A program made the position numbers and the translations under genes. From Patescibacteria group bacterium UBA6164 (lineage in GTDB: Bacteria > Patescibacteriota > Gracilibacteria > BD1-5 > UBA6164): DNA of 64,000 bases. Shown one piece after another: positions 23,070 through 33,952 of the stretch. The notes beneath the pieces were generated by a model. That model saw only the letters and a program-made list of their open reading frames with translations, did not search any database and had not been told where the DNA came from. How positions within the stretch are numbered: position 1 is the first letter of the stretch; the number at the start of each line of letters is the position of its first letter. The stretch is taken from assembly GCA_002422305.1 (NCBI GenBank), contig DIUG01000068.1:3755-67754 (forward strand). The letters are read 5' to 3'.

Positions 23070-24863
23070 ATGTTAATAACAAAATCCCTTTTTGTAGACT
23101 ACAAAGAATTTCCAAAAGTAGCTTGGTGGAAACAAAATTCAATTGAAACTTACAAAAAAATTAAATGACTTGAAACGGAAGAACAAGAAATAGCTATTAT
23201 GGAACTTGGTCAAAAAGTAGAAGATCTGGTTTGAGAATATTTCTTAAAAGTTGAATGAATTGAAAAACTTGATGTTTTTTGAGATAATACTGCTTTTGAT
23301 AATCAAAATGAAGATGATATTGATATGATTATTATAGAGGAGTCATACAAAGAAAAAAGAGAAAGAAATTTAAAACAAACTATTGAAGCTATAAAAAGAA
23401 AAGAACCTCTTATTTATCAACCATGATTTTTAATAGATAATCTTTTTGTGAGATGAGATTATTTAAAGTTAAATGAAAATTGAAATTATGATTTATATGA
23501 AGTAAAAGCAAAAACTTGAGTAAGAAAAGATAAAACTCATGAAAAAATAAAATACAAAAAAATATGGGAACTTGAAAATAAATTTGTATATGATATTTCT
23601 TTTCAAAAATATGTTATCAATAAAGTCCTAAATAGTGAGTGATTATGACAAATAGAGAATTTTTATTATGTTTACCTTAATTCAGAATATAAAAAAGATT
23701 GAGAAATAAATTTAAGAAAAATAATTACAGTGGATCAAGTAGATATTCAAAAAACTATTACCTTAGAATGAGAAAAAACAACTAAAGATTTTATAAGAAA
23801 TGATTCATTACTTACTCCTTTAGTTATAGAATGAACTATACAAAAAATGAGAGAAGAATTAAATTTTATTGAAGTAGAATTCAATAAAATTCATCCTTTT
23901 TCTTGAAGTAAATCTATAGAATATTTTGGAAAAGATAGAGAATTTTGAACTATTTATTGAAAATGACTTAATCATTGTAATAAAGCCGTAAAAGAGCTAC
24001 ATTATTCATGAAAAAGTATACTTGATGATTTAAGTGAAAATGAACAAATATTATTCAATAAAACTGATTGAAGTATTTGAGATGCAAGACAATATATTAT
24101 TAACTATTTAGAAGCAAAAAACATTTGAGAAGATTTTATAGATAAAGAAAGTATAAAACTTGAACTTGATGATTTAAAATATCCAATTTGTTTTTATGAT
24201 TATGAAAGTTGTAGTGTACCAATTCCATTTTTAGATAATACTTCTCCTTATCAACATGCTGTTGTTCAATATAGTATGCACAAAGTTTATGAGGATTGAA
24301 CTATAAAACATTTTGGTTGAGTTTTAGTTGGAACTTGAGAAAAAGAAGTAAAACAAATAGTAATAAAAAATAATAAAAATAAAGTTGATTTTGAAAGTGA
24401 GAAAGTAATAACTTGATGATACAAGGATTTATTAGATGAATTTATAGCTGATATATGAGAGGATTTAGATAAAACTTTTATAGTTTGGTATAAACCTTTT
24501 GAAAATACAAGAAATAAAGAAATTGCTGAAACTTTTCCAGAACTAAAAGAGGCATTTGAAATGATAAATGAAAATACTTATGATCTGATGGACATATTTT
24601 CAAAATGATATTATTATTCCTTAAGATTTGAGTGATCTAATTCAATAAAATATGTATTACCAGCTCTTGTTTCAGAAATGACATACAAAGACATGGAAGT
24701 CCCAAATTGACTTGTTGCAATGCAAACCTTAAATCAAATAATTGAGTGAAAAATTACTTGAGATGAAAAAGAAAAACAAATAAGAAATTTGCTATTATAT
24801 TGTGGGCAAGATAGTTTGGCTATGTATAGAATTTATGAGAGGATAGTCGAAAGCATTAAATAA
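23070..24863 (+). CDS. DUF2779 nuclease (Cas4-like N-terminus, RNase-H-like C-terminus)
   Basis: 597 residues. The start MLITKSLFVDYKEFPKVAWW matches the usual opening of DUF2779 proteins. A PD-(D/E)XK-like block follows, with FVRGDYLKL and LYEVKAKTG (the D...ExK pattern) near 128-150. The C-terminal half has CFYDYESCSVPIPF near 375 and ends with LLYCGQDSLAMYRI near 579, typical of the DEDD-like exonuclease part of this family. Family members cluster with defence and mobile genes, but no biochemical role is firmly established. It is divergent from the LexA-like gene, which suggests damage-inducible expression, and is followed by a strong terminator. Confidence 0.82.
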
Positions 24864-24880
24864 AATAAGTTTTAAATTAA

Positions 24881-24919
24881 AAAAGATTTTCTAAAAATAT
24901 TTTTAGAAAATCTTTTTTT
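24881..24919 (+). terminator. intrinsic terminator
   Basis: AAAAGATTTTCTAAAAA and TTTTTAGAAAATCTTTT form a long perfect stem followed by a T run, 18 bases after the DUF2779 stop. Confidence 0.85.
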
Positions 24920-25037
24920 GATTCTTCCAATCAGCACATTTTTTACAATAGCCCAGTCAATTTTTAAAATCAACCCTGACAAACAGAAAAAACCGAATAA
25001 AATCACAAAACTATTTTATTTCTTTAATATAATATAT

Positions 25038-26288
25038 ATGACTCAAGAAAGCCAAGAAATAAAATGAGAAGAAAATATTTTCTCTGTTCCTGAAATCTAC
25101 AAACAAGATTATAGAAATATGAATTATGAGGATGTACAAAAAATGTTTAAGAATAATGAAGAAAGGAAAAATAAAAATGATGAAATACCTTGATTTGATG
25201 ATGATAATACAGAAAAAATGGAAAAAGAAAATAATTCAAAAACTTTAAAAGAAAGTGTATCTAATTTTAAAAAAAATACTATGAAACAAGAAGATGATAA
25301 GCTCTATAGTTTTAATATTGATAAAATTATGGAATTAGAAAAATATTTAAAATCAAAAATATTTGGGCAAGATAATGTAATTGATCAAATCATTGATAAT
25401 ATGTTAATGTATACATATAGAACAAAAAATAATGAAATCAATGCCTGAATCTATCTACAATTTGGAATCTCATGAAGTTGAAAAAATTATATATGGGAAC
25501 TTATTGCAGAAAAATTATGATTTGAACTAGAAATTATAGATATATCGTCTTTACACTTTGTTGAGGCATGAAGTTTACTCTGAGTTACATCATGATATGG
25601 TAATTGAGATGAATCAATATTACAAAATATCTATGAAAGATCTAGCAATAATAATGGTAAAGTTATTCTTATATTTGATGAATTTGATAAATGACAAGTA
25701 ACTGAAAACTGAAGTTGTGCTAAGTTTTTAAGCAGTATAATGAGTATTTTATGAAATAAAAAAGTAAGAACAAAAGACACGAATACAGAAATTATTTTAT
25801 CTAATTTTATATTTGTATTTAATTCAAACTATTGATTTGATAATTTTAAAATCGATGAAAAAGTAGCTAAAATATGATTTGATATTGATGAAAAAAATAA
25901 ACAACCATATCAAAATGATAATGAAAATCATCTTACTAAAAAGGATATAGAAAAGTATTTTAAAAAAGATTTAAAGGTTCAAGTGAGTGTTTATAATAGG
26001 CTAAAAAAGACAAATAATATTATTATATTTAATCAAATAAACAATCAAATTTTAGAGAATTATAAAAATGAAAAATATGAAGAATTAAAAGAAGAAATAT
26101 CACATTATTTATGAGTAAAAAAGCATAAAATACCAAAAATAAATTATTTTCATAATAAATTTCAAAACTTTGAAATAAATTGATGATTTAGACTCTTAAA
26201 CTATATTATATTTGAGGAAATAAAATTATTTTTAATTAAGAAATTTGGTTTAAAGAAAAATATAAAAGGCTTAAAAATAAATGTTTAA
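25038..26288 (+). CDS. AAA+ ATPase (ClpX/HslU-like core)
   Basis: 416 residues. A charged, low-complexity N-terminus of about 95 residues precedes LKSKIFGQDNVIDQI, the typical entry to AAA_2 ATPases. Walker A is GISGSGKNYI near 143, unusual in having Asn rather than Thr after the lysine. Walker B is VILIFDEFDKG near 210. Arginine-finger-like residues are in SVYNRLKK near 317. No zinc-binding domain or protease partner is visible. It follows a terminator and has its own upstream AT-rich region and downstream terminator, so it forms a single-gene unit. The substrate is unknown; remodelling of a protein or nucleoprotein is a family-based guess. Confidence 0.72.
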
Positions 26289-26290
26289 AA

Positions 26291-26326
26291 AATAGGAATT
26301 AAAATTAAATTTAATTCCTATTTTTT
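26291..26326 (+). terminator. intrinsic terminator
   Basis: AATAGGAATTAAA and TTTAATTCCTATT form a 13 bp stem followed by TTTT, directly behind the AAA+ gene. The following 228 bases to 26554 hold no recognised element. Confidence 0.85.
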
Positions 26327-26554
26327 CTATATGTGTTGTTGATTTTTGAAGTATTAAAAACATCTTATCACAATCAATAATTTATATTTCAAAAAATTTT
26401 TTCATTTTTAAAAAAAATACTTAAAGATAAATTCAACTTTTCACAAAATATCCGCAAAAATAAAAGAAAAAATCAAAAAAAAAACAAAAAATCATATATA
26501 TAATATTAATGTAATTTTATTACAATATTTTAATTTAATAATTTTTTTATAAAA

Positions 26555-26884
26555 ATGAAAAAAGTAATATGAAACAGATTATATGATACAGATAAATCTG
26601 AAATGATTTGAGAATGTAAATTTAATGAAGATTTAAGAAATTCTTTTTATGAGGTTTTATTTAAATCTCCATGAGGACAATATTTTATTTATGGTCAAGG
26701 TTTAAGTTTTATTTTCTACAATGATCTTTGAAAATTTGGGAAGTATTGAGTTAATACTTATGATATTGTGCTTGTTACACCTGGGATTATAAATAAATGG
26801 TTAGAGGTTAGAGCTCAATTTTTTAATCATTGAGAAGTGGAAAAAATTCTAAAAAAAATAACTTATAAAATAACCGAAGGATAA
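26555..26884 (+). CDS. small protein, paralogue 1 of 2
   Basis: 109 residues, unknown family. A strand-rich core contains SPGGQYFIYGQGLSFIFYND followed by YDIVLVTPGIINKWLEVR. The same order of features (GQYFIY, then a D-I-V...W segment and a charged helix) recurs in the next gene, so the two are diverged tandem duplicates. It starts 270 bases after the AAA+ gene's terminator and is 2 bases from the next start, so the two are co-translated. Role unknown; a small DNA-binding or antitoxin-like protein is possible but unsupported. Confidence 0.65.
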
Positions 26885-26886
26885 TT

Positions 26887-27207
26887 ATGAAAAAAACAAT
26901 AAAATATAAAAATTATGACACTAGTACTGCAAAACTTATTTGAAAAATGACTAAATTTTCACCTAGAAAAGCAATGAATTTTAATAAGTTTCTTTATAAA
27001 ACTAAGAAATGACAATATTTTATTTACCAATTTCATGAGGACACAATGAGATGGAGGAAGTTTTGATTTAAGAAAATTTTTGAGCAATTTTATCTTGTTG
27101 AATCTGATGATATTGTTAAATGGCTGGAAGATGATTTTAAAGACTTTAAAAAAGAAGAATATGACAAAATAGTTGAGGAAGTTAAAGGAGTGTTGGCAAT
27201 AGGATAA
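26887..27207 (+). CDS. small protein, paralogue 2 of 2
   Basis: 106 residues, unknown family. KKGQYFIYQFHEDTMRW and SDDIVKWLEDDFKDF echo the preceding gene. Its beginning (SPRKAMNFNKFLYK) is basic, and the end (KEEYDKIVEEVKGVLAIG) is an amphipathic helix. It is followed at once by a hairpin terminator shared with the convergent membrane gene. Confidence 0.65.
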
Positions 27208-27209
27208 GA

Positions 27210-27240
27210 AAAAAGTATAGTTTTGAAACTATACTTTTTT
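27210..27240. terminator. bidirectional intrinsic terminator
   Basis: AAAAAAGTATAGTTT and AAACTATACTTTTTT form a perfect stem flanked by A and T runs, between convergent genes; the minus-strand gene's TAG at 27229-27231 lies inside it. Confidence 0.85.
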
Positions 27241-29424
27241 TGATTTTTTAAAATATAAATAAGTTCACAGTGCTGTTAATATCCAAAAAATCAAAAATCA
27301 AACAAGTATTAAAATATTACCATCAAAATCTAAAACTTTTTGTAAATCTCACTCTGGATTTAGGATTGTATGAATTAAAAATAAAAATACTATAAAGGTA
27401 AAAAGAAACCATTTTATCCTTAACTTTTTTTCATTAAATATATAAACTCACCATAATAATCAAAAAGGAAGTAATGCAAAAAATACATCATTCACTATTC
27501 AAAAATATGCTATTATAAAAAATTTATAAAAAAATGATTCAGGAGAAAAAAGTAAAGTCAAAAACCAAAAACTAAGTCAAACTAAAAAAGTAATAAACAA
27601 AACTTTAAATACCAATTCTCAAGATAATATTTTTTTTTCAATTTTATCATTTTTAGGTTTGATTCTTAAAACATTTCAAAATAACATATTTGGTTCCAGT
27701 CAAACACTTCTTCCACTTGAAGCGACTATAGTTGCTAATAAAAATCAAATAGGAATATTTTCTATTTTTATATTTTCTTTTTCTTTTGATTTGTTTAAAA
27801 AGTATAAAACAAAATCTTTAAAAAATGTTATGAGTCATAAGATAAATATCATAATGATTATAGTTAATAATCATTTAACTGATAATATATCAAAATCATC
27901 AACAGTTATTTGTCATATAATTCACAAGAATAACAATCATAATATTATCCATATTTTATGTTCATTTTTATGTAAAAAAGAAGAAATTTTATCATCTATT
28001 TCAAGTAATTTTTTATATTTTCTTTTTTCTAATAATTTTCTTAAAAAATGATTTATTTTTAAAAAAGGTGTTTTAAGGATCAAAGTAGTGAAATCACTTA
28101 ACTTTTTATTTATATTATTTTTTGTTGCTACTTTTTCAAAGTATGAGTTAAAGAATTGAGCAGTAAAATAAAAAGTAATAAGGTATAATAAAGCAAGTAT
28201 TATATTAAATCAAATCATAAAAGGATTTGTATTTATGTCTTTTGGAGATGCTATTTTTGATGCGAGTGGAAGGATATCATTTTTTGTAGGAATATAAGGA
28301 AAATAATAACCATCTTCATTAATCCCAATATTAAAAATATTAGATAAAATATTTTTATTATTTATTAATCATTGATCATAAACATATTCAATTAATTTAG
28401 ATATATTAAATAATATCTTATTTCATGAAATAATTTGAAAATTATTAAAATTTATATCTATACTTACTCAATTCTCATTTTCACATTTACCTGTATCATT
28501 AAAATCATGACAAGAAAAGTTATCAAGAGATATAAAATTATTTCCAAATTCTTGAGTTTCTCAAATATAAAATAATTCATCTTTTTGATTTAAATATAAA
28601 TTTCATTTATTAATATTAAGAGGAATTGAATTACTAGCATTTCTTAAAATAAGACTATAAAATATATTATCTGTTATATAGTCATATAAATCATTTTTAT
28701 TATTTTTAATATGAAATACATATCTATTTTTTTCTTTATCAAGATATTTATTATAAAGACTCATATAATCATGACCTTCATAATGAAGAAAATTAATAAA
28801 ATCATTTAAAAAATATTCATTATTATATTGATTAATATCAACTTTATTCCAAATTTCTCAAAAACTTTTATAATCTTTTTTAATTAATGAAACTAAAATT
28901 TCTTTTTTTTCTTCATTATTTGTTTGAAACCCAAAATGAGTATTAATTAAATATGTTAAAGTTTCACTTATACTACAATCAAAAATAATAGTATTTCATA
29001 TAATTTTAGTTAAAGTATCATTACTACAAAAACTTTGCCAATTATCTCAATTTGAATCTATTTTTAAATATTCATCAAAATTATCCAAATGATATTGTAA
29101 ATATTTATCTACAATATCTCATTTATAGAATATAATATTTACTTTATCTCAAACATATTTTATTTCTGTTTTAATTTCTCAAACATTTTCCCAGAAAAGT
29201 ATATTTTTTCATCCATATGCTTTTACTAAAATTTCATAATAGTTTTTATCATATTCAACTAATAATTTTCATTTTTCTACAAACTCAAATTTGGTAAAAG
29301 CATTAATATATGGGCTTTCAGGGGCATATAATCTATATTCTTCATCATTTATTATTTGAGTATCTCAATAAGAAAATGAAAAAAATCAAAAAAACAAAAC
29401 AAAAAATAGCAATAATTTTCTCAT
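27229..29424 (-). CDS. large secreted/membrane protein with polytopic C-terminus
   Basis: 731 residues. Residues 1-20 are a signal peptide (LLLFFVLFF). Residues 25-420 form an exported domain rich in aromatic residues, N and D, with cysteine pairs (SFCSNDTL, FDCSIS, NFSCHDFN). From about 420 there are roughly eight membrane helices, a cytoplasmic linker (FLRKLLEKRKYKKL), and two motifs: IVASSGRSVGLEPNMLFG and NDVFFALLPFGLLGG. The last two recall the SRL...PG.LFG and FGLLP patterns of a little-studied family of polytopic membrane proteins seen in actinobacteria; that link is tentative. It is the third of three minus-strand membrane genes (with 29447-30127 and 30156-30668), probably one operon. 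Confidence 0.65.
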
Positions 29425-29446
29425 AAAAAGAAATAAAAAAATAAAA

Positions 29447-30127
29447 TTATTTAAACTTTTTTAACACAATAGTCATACTTGAAAAAAATAAATAAAAAGT
29501 TTTCATCAAAATATAAAATGGCATTTTTATTATTTCTATAATAAAATCAACTGCTGAATATATTGTAAAAATAAAAAAAAATTTAATAACTTTTCATAGT
29601 TCTTTTATTGATGATATTCATTCATGTACTTCCTTTTTCTTTTTTCTTTTATATTGAAACATCTCTATATCAGAAAAAGCATCTTCATTTATTTTATCTC
29701 TTACAAGTTTTGAATAATATAAAAATCCATGATAAACTCATTCTCAAACTTCTTTTTTTACTCATTTAATAGAAATAAATAATTGTCTAAAACTATCATC
29801 TAAATAATTTAAAATATCTTTTTGTCATAATTTTCTTGATTCTCTATATGAATAATAAAGATATATAGGAAATAAAAATCAAATAATATTAGCAACCATA
29901 TCTCATAAACTTGCTTCTCAAAATCAAAGTAAATCTATAAATTCTTTAAATAATCATATCATTATTGTATCTCTAAGAGCAAAAGCAAATGCATAAGATC
30001 AGTTTTGTTTATTCTGAATAAAATAATACCTAACAATAAAATCAAAAATCAATATAAATGCACTTACAATTATATGTTTTTGTTTATCATTTTGATAGAA
30101 AAAATCTATTATTAAAGAAAAATCCAT
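29447..30127 (-). CDS. membrane protein, unknown function
   Basis: 226 residues. Hydrophobic segments near 20-38 (HIIVSAFILIFDFIV), 60-80 and 85-105 precede a cytoplasmic helical region (SRKLGQKDILNYLDDSFRQL, then YKRKKKEVHEGISSIKE), with two more near the C-terminus (VIKFFFIFTIYSAVDFII and MKTFYLFFSSMTIV). No family is recognised. Its neighbours in the same orientation are a B-box-like membrane protein upstream and the 731-residue membrane protein 22 bases downstream. Confidence 0.6.
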
Positions 30128-30155
30128 GTTTAATAAATTAGGAAATATTTATAGA

Positions 30156-30668
30156 TTATTTATTATTATTTTCAATATATTGAATTGTTTTTTTTGTACT
30201 TTTTATCTCTTTAATTATTTTATACAGCCTATAAGGTCATACAAATCCTCATATAATACAAGAAAATGCTAACTTAATTACTTTTTTCATAATTAAAGAA
30301 ATTATTGATTCATTTACTACTATTTCTATAGTATTAGGGTCTTTTAATGAGTTTAAAAAACTCCATCAAAATCAAACAAATATGGTAAAATAAGTGATAA
30401 AAAATATCTTTAAATATCATTCCATATTAAATGAAAAATTTCTTTCATTAGTAATTTGATAAACATAAAATAATGATACCAAACTTCATATTAAAAAATA
30501 TTTTATTATATCTGTATAGTAATTCTTGATATCAAGATTTAATGCTTTTAAATTACATTTATCACATACAGGTATAGTAAATTGATTAAAACAATCTTTA
30601 CATAATCACACAGAACAATATTTACAAGTTCAAATTGTGTCTTTATCTCCATGTTTATAACATTTCAT
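30156..30668 (-). CDS. B-box-like zinc-finger membrane protein
   Basis: 170 residues. The N-terminus MKCYKHGDKDTIGTCKYCSV and then GLCKDCFNQFTIPVCDKC carries seven cysteines and one histidine in the C-x-H...C-x2-C...C-x2-C order of B-box zinc fingers found at the start of some bacterial membrane proteins. Three or four hydrophobic segments follow (YYTDIIKYFLIGSLVSLFYVY, split by TGA glycines; FFITYFTIFVGFGG; KLAFSCIIGGFV), then a basic tail. The start is fixed by the zinc-binding residues. It heads the three-gene membrane group and lies just downstream of the structured RNA at 30682-30873. Confidence 0.65.
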
Positions 30669-30680
30669 AATAAAAAATAA

Positions 30681-30711
30681 TAAAAAAATAAGATAAGCAG
30701 ATTTGCTTATC
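30681..30711 (-). terminator. terminator of the structured RNA
   Basis: On the minus strand GATAAGCA and TGCTTATC form a perfect stem followed by TTATTTTTTTA. Confidence 0.75.
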
Positions 30712-30873
30712 TCATAATTGTTTATAACAAAGTGGAGAAAGCAACCCTGCTTACCCAATCTTGAATGATTTTTAATAATTCGTAAAAAACTGGAAGGTTA
30801 CTTTCTCCAGTTTAACTACGAAATTAAATACAATAAAAACCTGCCATTATTGGCATCACAAGATGTGGTAAGC
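30682..30873 (-). ncRNA. structured non-coding RNA with predicted loop-tail pseudoknot
   Basis: About 190 bases between a consensus promoter and an intrinsic terminator on the minus strand. The 5' end GCTTACC, ATCTTG and TGAT pairs in order with ATCA, CAAGAT and GGTAAGC, closing a long rod. Inside are a small hairpin (TGCCA/TGGCA) and an apical stem (TTCGT..AAACTGG with CCAGTTT..ACGAA). The apical loop region (complement of 30796-30808) is complementary over 13 bases to the 3' tail (complement of 30734-30746); the only non-Watson-Crick pair is a U-G wobble on the minus strand but an A-C mismatch on plus, which fixes the strand. Size and rod shape resemble 6S RNA, but the pseudoknot does not. 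Confidence 0.6.
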
Positions 30874-30879
30874 AAAAAG

Positions 30880-30907
30880 AATATACTTTTTTATTTTAAA
30901 AAGTCAA
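30880..30907 (-). promoter_or_regulatory. promoter of the structured RNA
   Basis: Read on the minus strand, TTGACT (complement of 30902-30907) and TATATT (complement of 30880-30885) are 16 bases apart, with the proposed RNA 5' end 7 bases downstream. Confidence 0.65.
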
Positions 30908-31016
30908 CAAAAACCACTTAAATAACTGCTTTAAAAGTAATTTTATACACATTTATTTTGCATTTTAAAAAAATAAATGCTACAATATACACATATAAAA
31001 GTAATATATCTTTCTT

Positions 31017-32927
31017 ATGTGAATTGAAACTTCAACATATGATACTAATGAGACTCTGTCTACTCTAGAAACTCAAAATAATACTCCTCTATCAAATGAA
31101 GAAATAGAGGATATTTCTGTTTCAAGAATGTTATACAAAGAAAGACTTGCTTTAGTTGAACAAAGAGCAAAAGTAAAAGATGAAAATTATGACAGAGCAC
31201 AAGATTTATTAAAAGATTATCCTCATCAAAACAATTTCATAAAATATAATGGACTTTTTTACAGAGATATAATAAGTGTTGATTTTTGAGAGTCAGGCAG
31301 ACCTTTTGTAATTTATGTTCCAAAATTTTCAAGACAAGATTTAGAAGAATATATTACTGATTTTGATAAAGAACAAGAAAACTTAAAAAGTATTGAAAGA
31401 CTTTTAAGAGATAATCCAAATAATCAAACTTTTTATGAATTAGATGGAAAATATTATACTTCAAATCCAAGTAGAGTTCCTTGAAATAATATAAATGCTA
31501 TTTTAAGAGTCAAACAAGTTTCCAGAACTCACCTTGAAGCAAAAGTTGAAAGTATAGAAAAATGAAGTATTGAAAGTATTTCTCTGCAACTTGATAGAGC
31601 AATAGCAAATACAAATAATTGAAACATAAGAAATTATTTAATGGATTTAAGGATTTGAATCAGTTTAAATGGAAACAATGATTTAATACTTACTTTTTGA
31701 GAAAGAATTTGAAGTTTAATAAATCTACTAGAAAAGTCTGAAGTACAACCTCTTAGTATATCTGAAATATGAGAAATAATGTTACTTATTTTTAATATTC
31801 TAAGAAGTTGAGTAAGTGATTGAATTAGAATAATGATATCACTCATAAAAGATGTTAGTTCAAATAAACTTTATAAATTTTGAGAAGAAGATAGTGAATA
31901 TGAAAAAATTATTAGAGAAAGTTTTGAAACTGGAAATATTTGAGTTGCTATTTCATTTTTAGAAAAGATTTTTCCTACAAACTTTGTAGAGTGAGTAAGA
32001 GAATGATGAATTGATACTGCTTCACTTCCTCTTGCAATTTGAGCAGGGTGAATTGATGGTTTTTTAGATTATATACAAGCAAGTGTTGATATAGTTGTTA
32101 TTCCAGATACTATTATTCAAAATATATGACAACTTAGTGCTGAAATTTATAGAAATGGAGGAGATTTAATAAATGAACTTGCTAAAAATTTTACAAAAGT
32201 AAGTGATTATATGTATGTTTTATCATATATAGTTGCTGTTGTATTATCATTTAAAGTTTTACCTTCAAAATTTTGAATTCTTGCTTTACCAAATGTAATT
32301 ATGAGATGATTACAAGCAAGTTGAAAAATCCCTGCAAATATGCTTGGATGAGTAAATAATTTTTTAACAAATAATATTCAAAAAATTGAAGTATTAGTAA
32401 ATAACAATATAAAATGAGTTACTATTAGTAGTGAAAAAATATGAACTTGAATCAATACAGCTCTCAGATGAAGTCAAAAAGTGAGAGATAGTGTTGATGG
32501 AAGTAATACTTTAATAAATTCTATTTGAGTAAATGCTAGACAAGTAAGAGCATCAAGAGAAGCACTTTCTATAACGAATAATTCACTAAAACTTGCATCT
32601 ATTTTTTGAGAAAGTGTTGTTTGAAGAACAAATGAAACACTCACAACAAAAAATGCTATGAGTGCTTATAAAGAAATGATTTTAAAGTTAAATGGATTTA
32701 ATAATGATGATATAGATGCACTTATAACTGAAACTAAATGAGAAGTAAGGTATAATCTCGTTTTAATAAGAGAAAGACTTATGGAAGTGGAAGAGGTTAT
32801 TGAGAGTGAGGTTTTGCCTATATGGAATAGTCGTGATAAATTAACATTAAATCAAAAAATTACTATATTAAGCCAAATGCATAAATATAGTGATTTATGA
32901 AAATTAATAATAAAAATGTTAATTTAA
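31017..32927 (+). CDS. large protein with variable C-terminal tail, unknown function
   Basis: 636 residues, no recognised family. The start ATG-TGA-ATT reads MGIETSTYD, so the second codon is a TGA glycine. Residues 1-200 are hydrophilic and helical. Residues 230-480 contain glycine-rich, moderately hydrophobic helices (LSISEIGEIMLLIFNILR, DYMYVLSYIVAVVLSF) that may be membrane-associated. The last 100 residues (from KNAMSAYKEMILKLNGF) recur almost unchanged in the partial copy at 33632-33952, up to EVLPIWN, where the two sequences part. This layout, a long common part with an exchangeable tail followed by an orphan tail cassette, is seen in polymorphic toxins and variable surface proteins. 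It converges on a minus-strand gene 16 bases away. Confidence 0.65.
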
Positions 32928-33616
32928 TAAATAAATAAAATTATTAATCTCAAAAAATTTTCATTAATCATAAAATGAATATTAAACTATTTACTGTGTA
33001 TTCATTAAAACGAGGGTCTTTTATTCAAATTCTTTCGATTTCTTTAAAATATTCACTTATTACAATAAATAAATTTCAATTTTTATCTCTATCATAATAA
33101 AATCAACTTCAAACTTTTTCTCAATTTTTTAATCTTTTTTCAGTGTATTGTCTATCAGTAAACAATTTTTTACTAAGAATATTTCAAAAATTATCAATAT
33201 CATATCATTTTATATCAAATATTGTTCTTCATAAATCATCTACATAAGCTGATAATTCTCAATTTGATATCCTAATAGAATATATATTAGTTCAAGTTAT
33301 TTCATTTAAAATTTTTTTATGTTCATCTATATTTTTTCCTAACTGCATAAGTTTAATAATAGCACTTTCAAAAAAACACTTTTGTTCAGGATACTTTTCA
33401 ATAAGTTTTTGTCTCAATTTTTCTACTAAAATCTCTTCATTTAGTTTTTCTCTTTCTTCTCTACTCCAATTAAAAGTATCTGCTATTTCAGGAGTTTCTA
33501 GATTTTGTTTTATTTCACAAGTTTGTGATGAAGTTTCTAAATTTTTCATATTTTTTATTATTTTTAATAATATTTATGAAATTGTATCATATTTTTATAT
33601 GTTTTGCAAAAATTAT
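32646..33616. repeat. tandem duplication, unit A
   Basis: The unit runs from AACAAAAAATGCTATGAG-type sequence inside the 636-residue gene to GTTTTGCAAAAATTAT. Unit B at 33620-34526 has the same ends. About 175 bases at the left and roughly 300 at the right are nearly identical between units; the middle, which holds the tails of both convergent genes, is diverged. Confidence 0.8.
32944..33549 (-). CDS. variable-tail protein, copy A
   Basis: 201 residues, unknown family. The first 75 or so (TFNWSREEREKLNEEI, KLIEKYPEQKCFFESA) are nearly identical to the gene at 33933-34460, while the rest has diverged: here NIYSIRISNGELSAYVDD then TIFDIKGYDIDNFGN, where the other copy has a matching but different strand pattern. 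The shared fold with a changed tail and the convergent placement beside a gene whose tail also varies suggest a specific pair, such as toxin and immunity protein or antigen and partner. This is inference; no toxin motif is seen. Confidence 0.65.
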
Positions 33617-33631
33617 GCTACAAAAAATGCT

Positions 33632-33952
33632 ATGAATGTTTATAGAGAAATGATTTTAAAATGAAATGGATTTAATAATGATGATATAGATGCACTTATA
33701 ACTGAAACTAAATGAGAAGTAAGATATAATCTTGTTTTAATAAGAGAAAGACTTATGGAAGTGGAGGAGGTTATTGAGAGTGAGGTTTTGCCTGTTTGGA
33801 ATGAGAATGAAAAAATATTAAATGAATGATTATTAGAAGGAGATAGTATTATAATTTATAACAACTTTAAAGAAAATATTATAAAAGATATAACAAAATA
33901 TGATGAATTATCACAAATAATTTTTAGACAATTTATTTTAAAGACCCTTTAG
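33632..33952 (+). pseudogene. orphan C-terminal cassette of the 636-residue protein
   Basis: 106 codons from the first in-frame ATG to TAG. Residues 1-50 repeat the end of the gene at 31017-32927 (NGFNNDDIDALITETKGEV, ERLMEVEEVIESE). After LPVWN the tail is new (EGDSIIIYNNFKENIIKDI and onwards) and unrelated to the tail of the intact gene. It has no obvious start signal of its own and overlaps the convergent gene's end by 20 bases. It could be silent, awaiting recombination into the full-length gene. Confidence 0.6.

Noticed and set aside
24920..25030. Possible short minus-strand gene with a CKKC motif (GLGYCKKCADWKNQ)
   Set aside because: It has no start codon in frame, sits over a terminator and promoter region, and a second frame is equally open.
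27659..28051. 130-codon plus-strand frame
   Set aside because: Antisense to the polytopic region of the 731-residue membrane protein; no start signal or family match.
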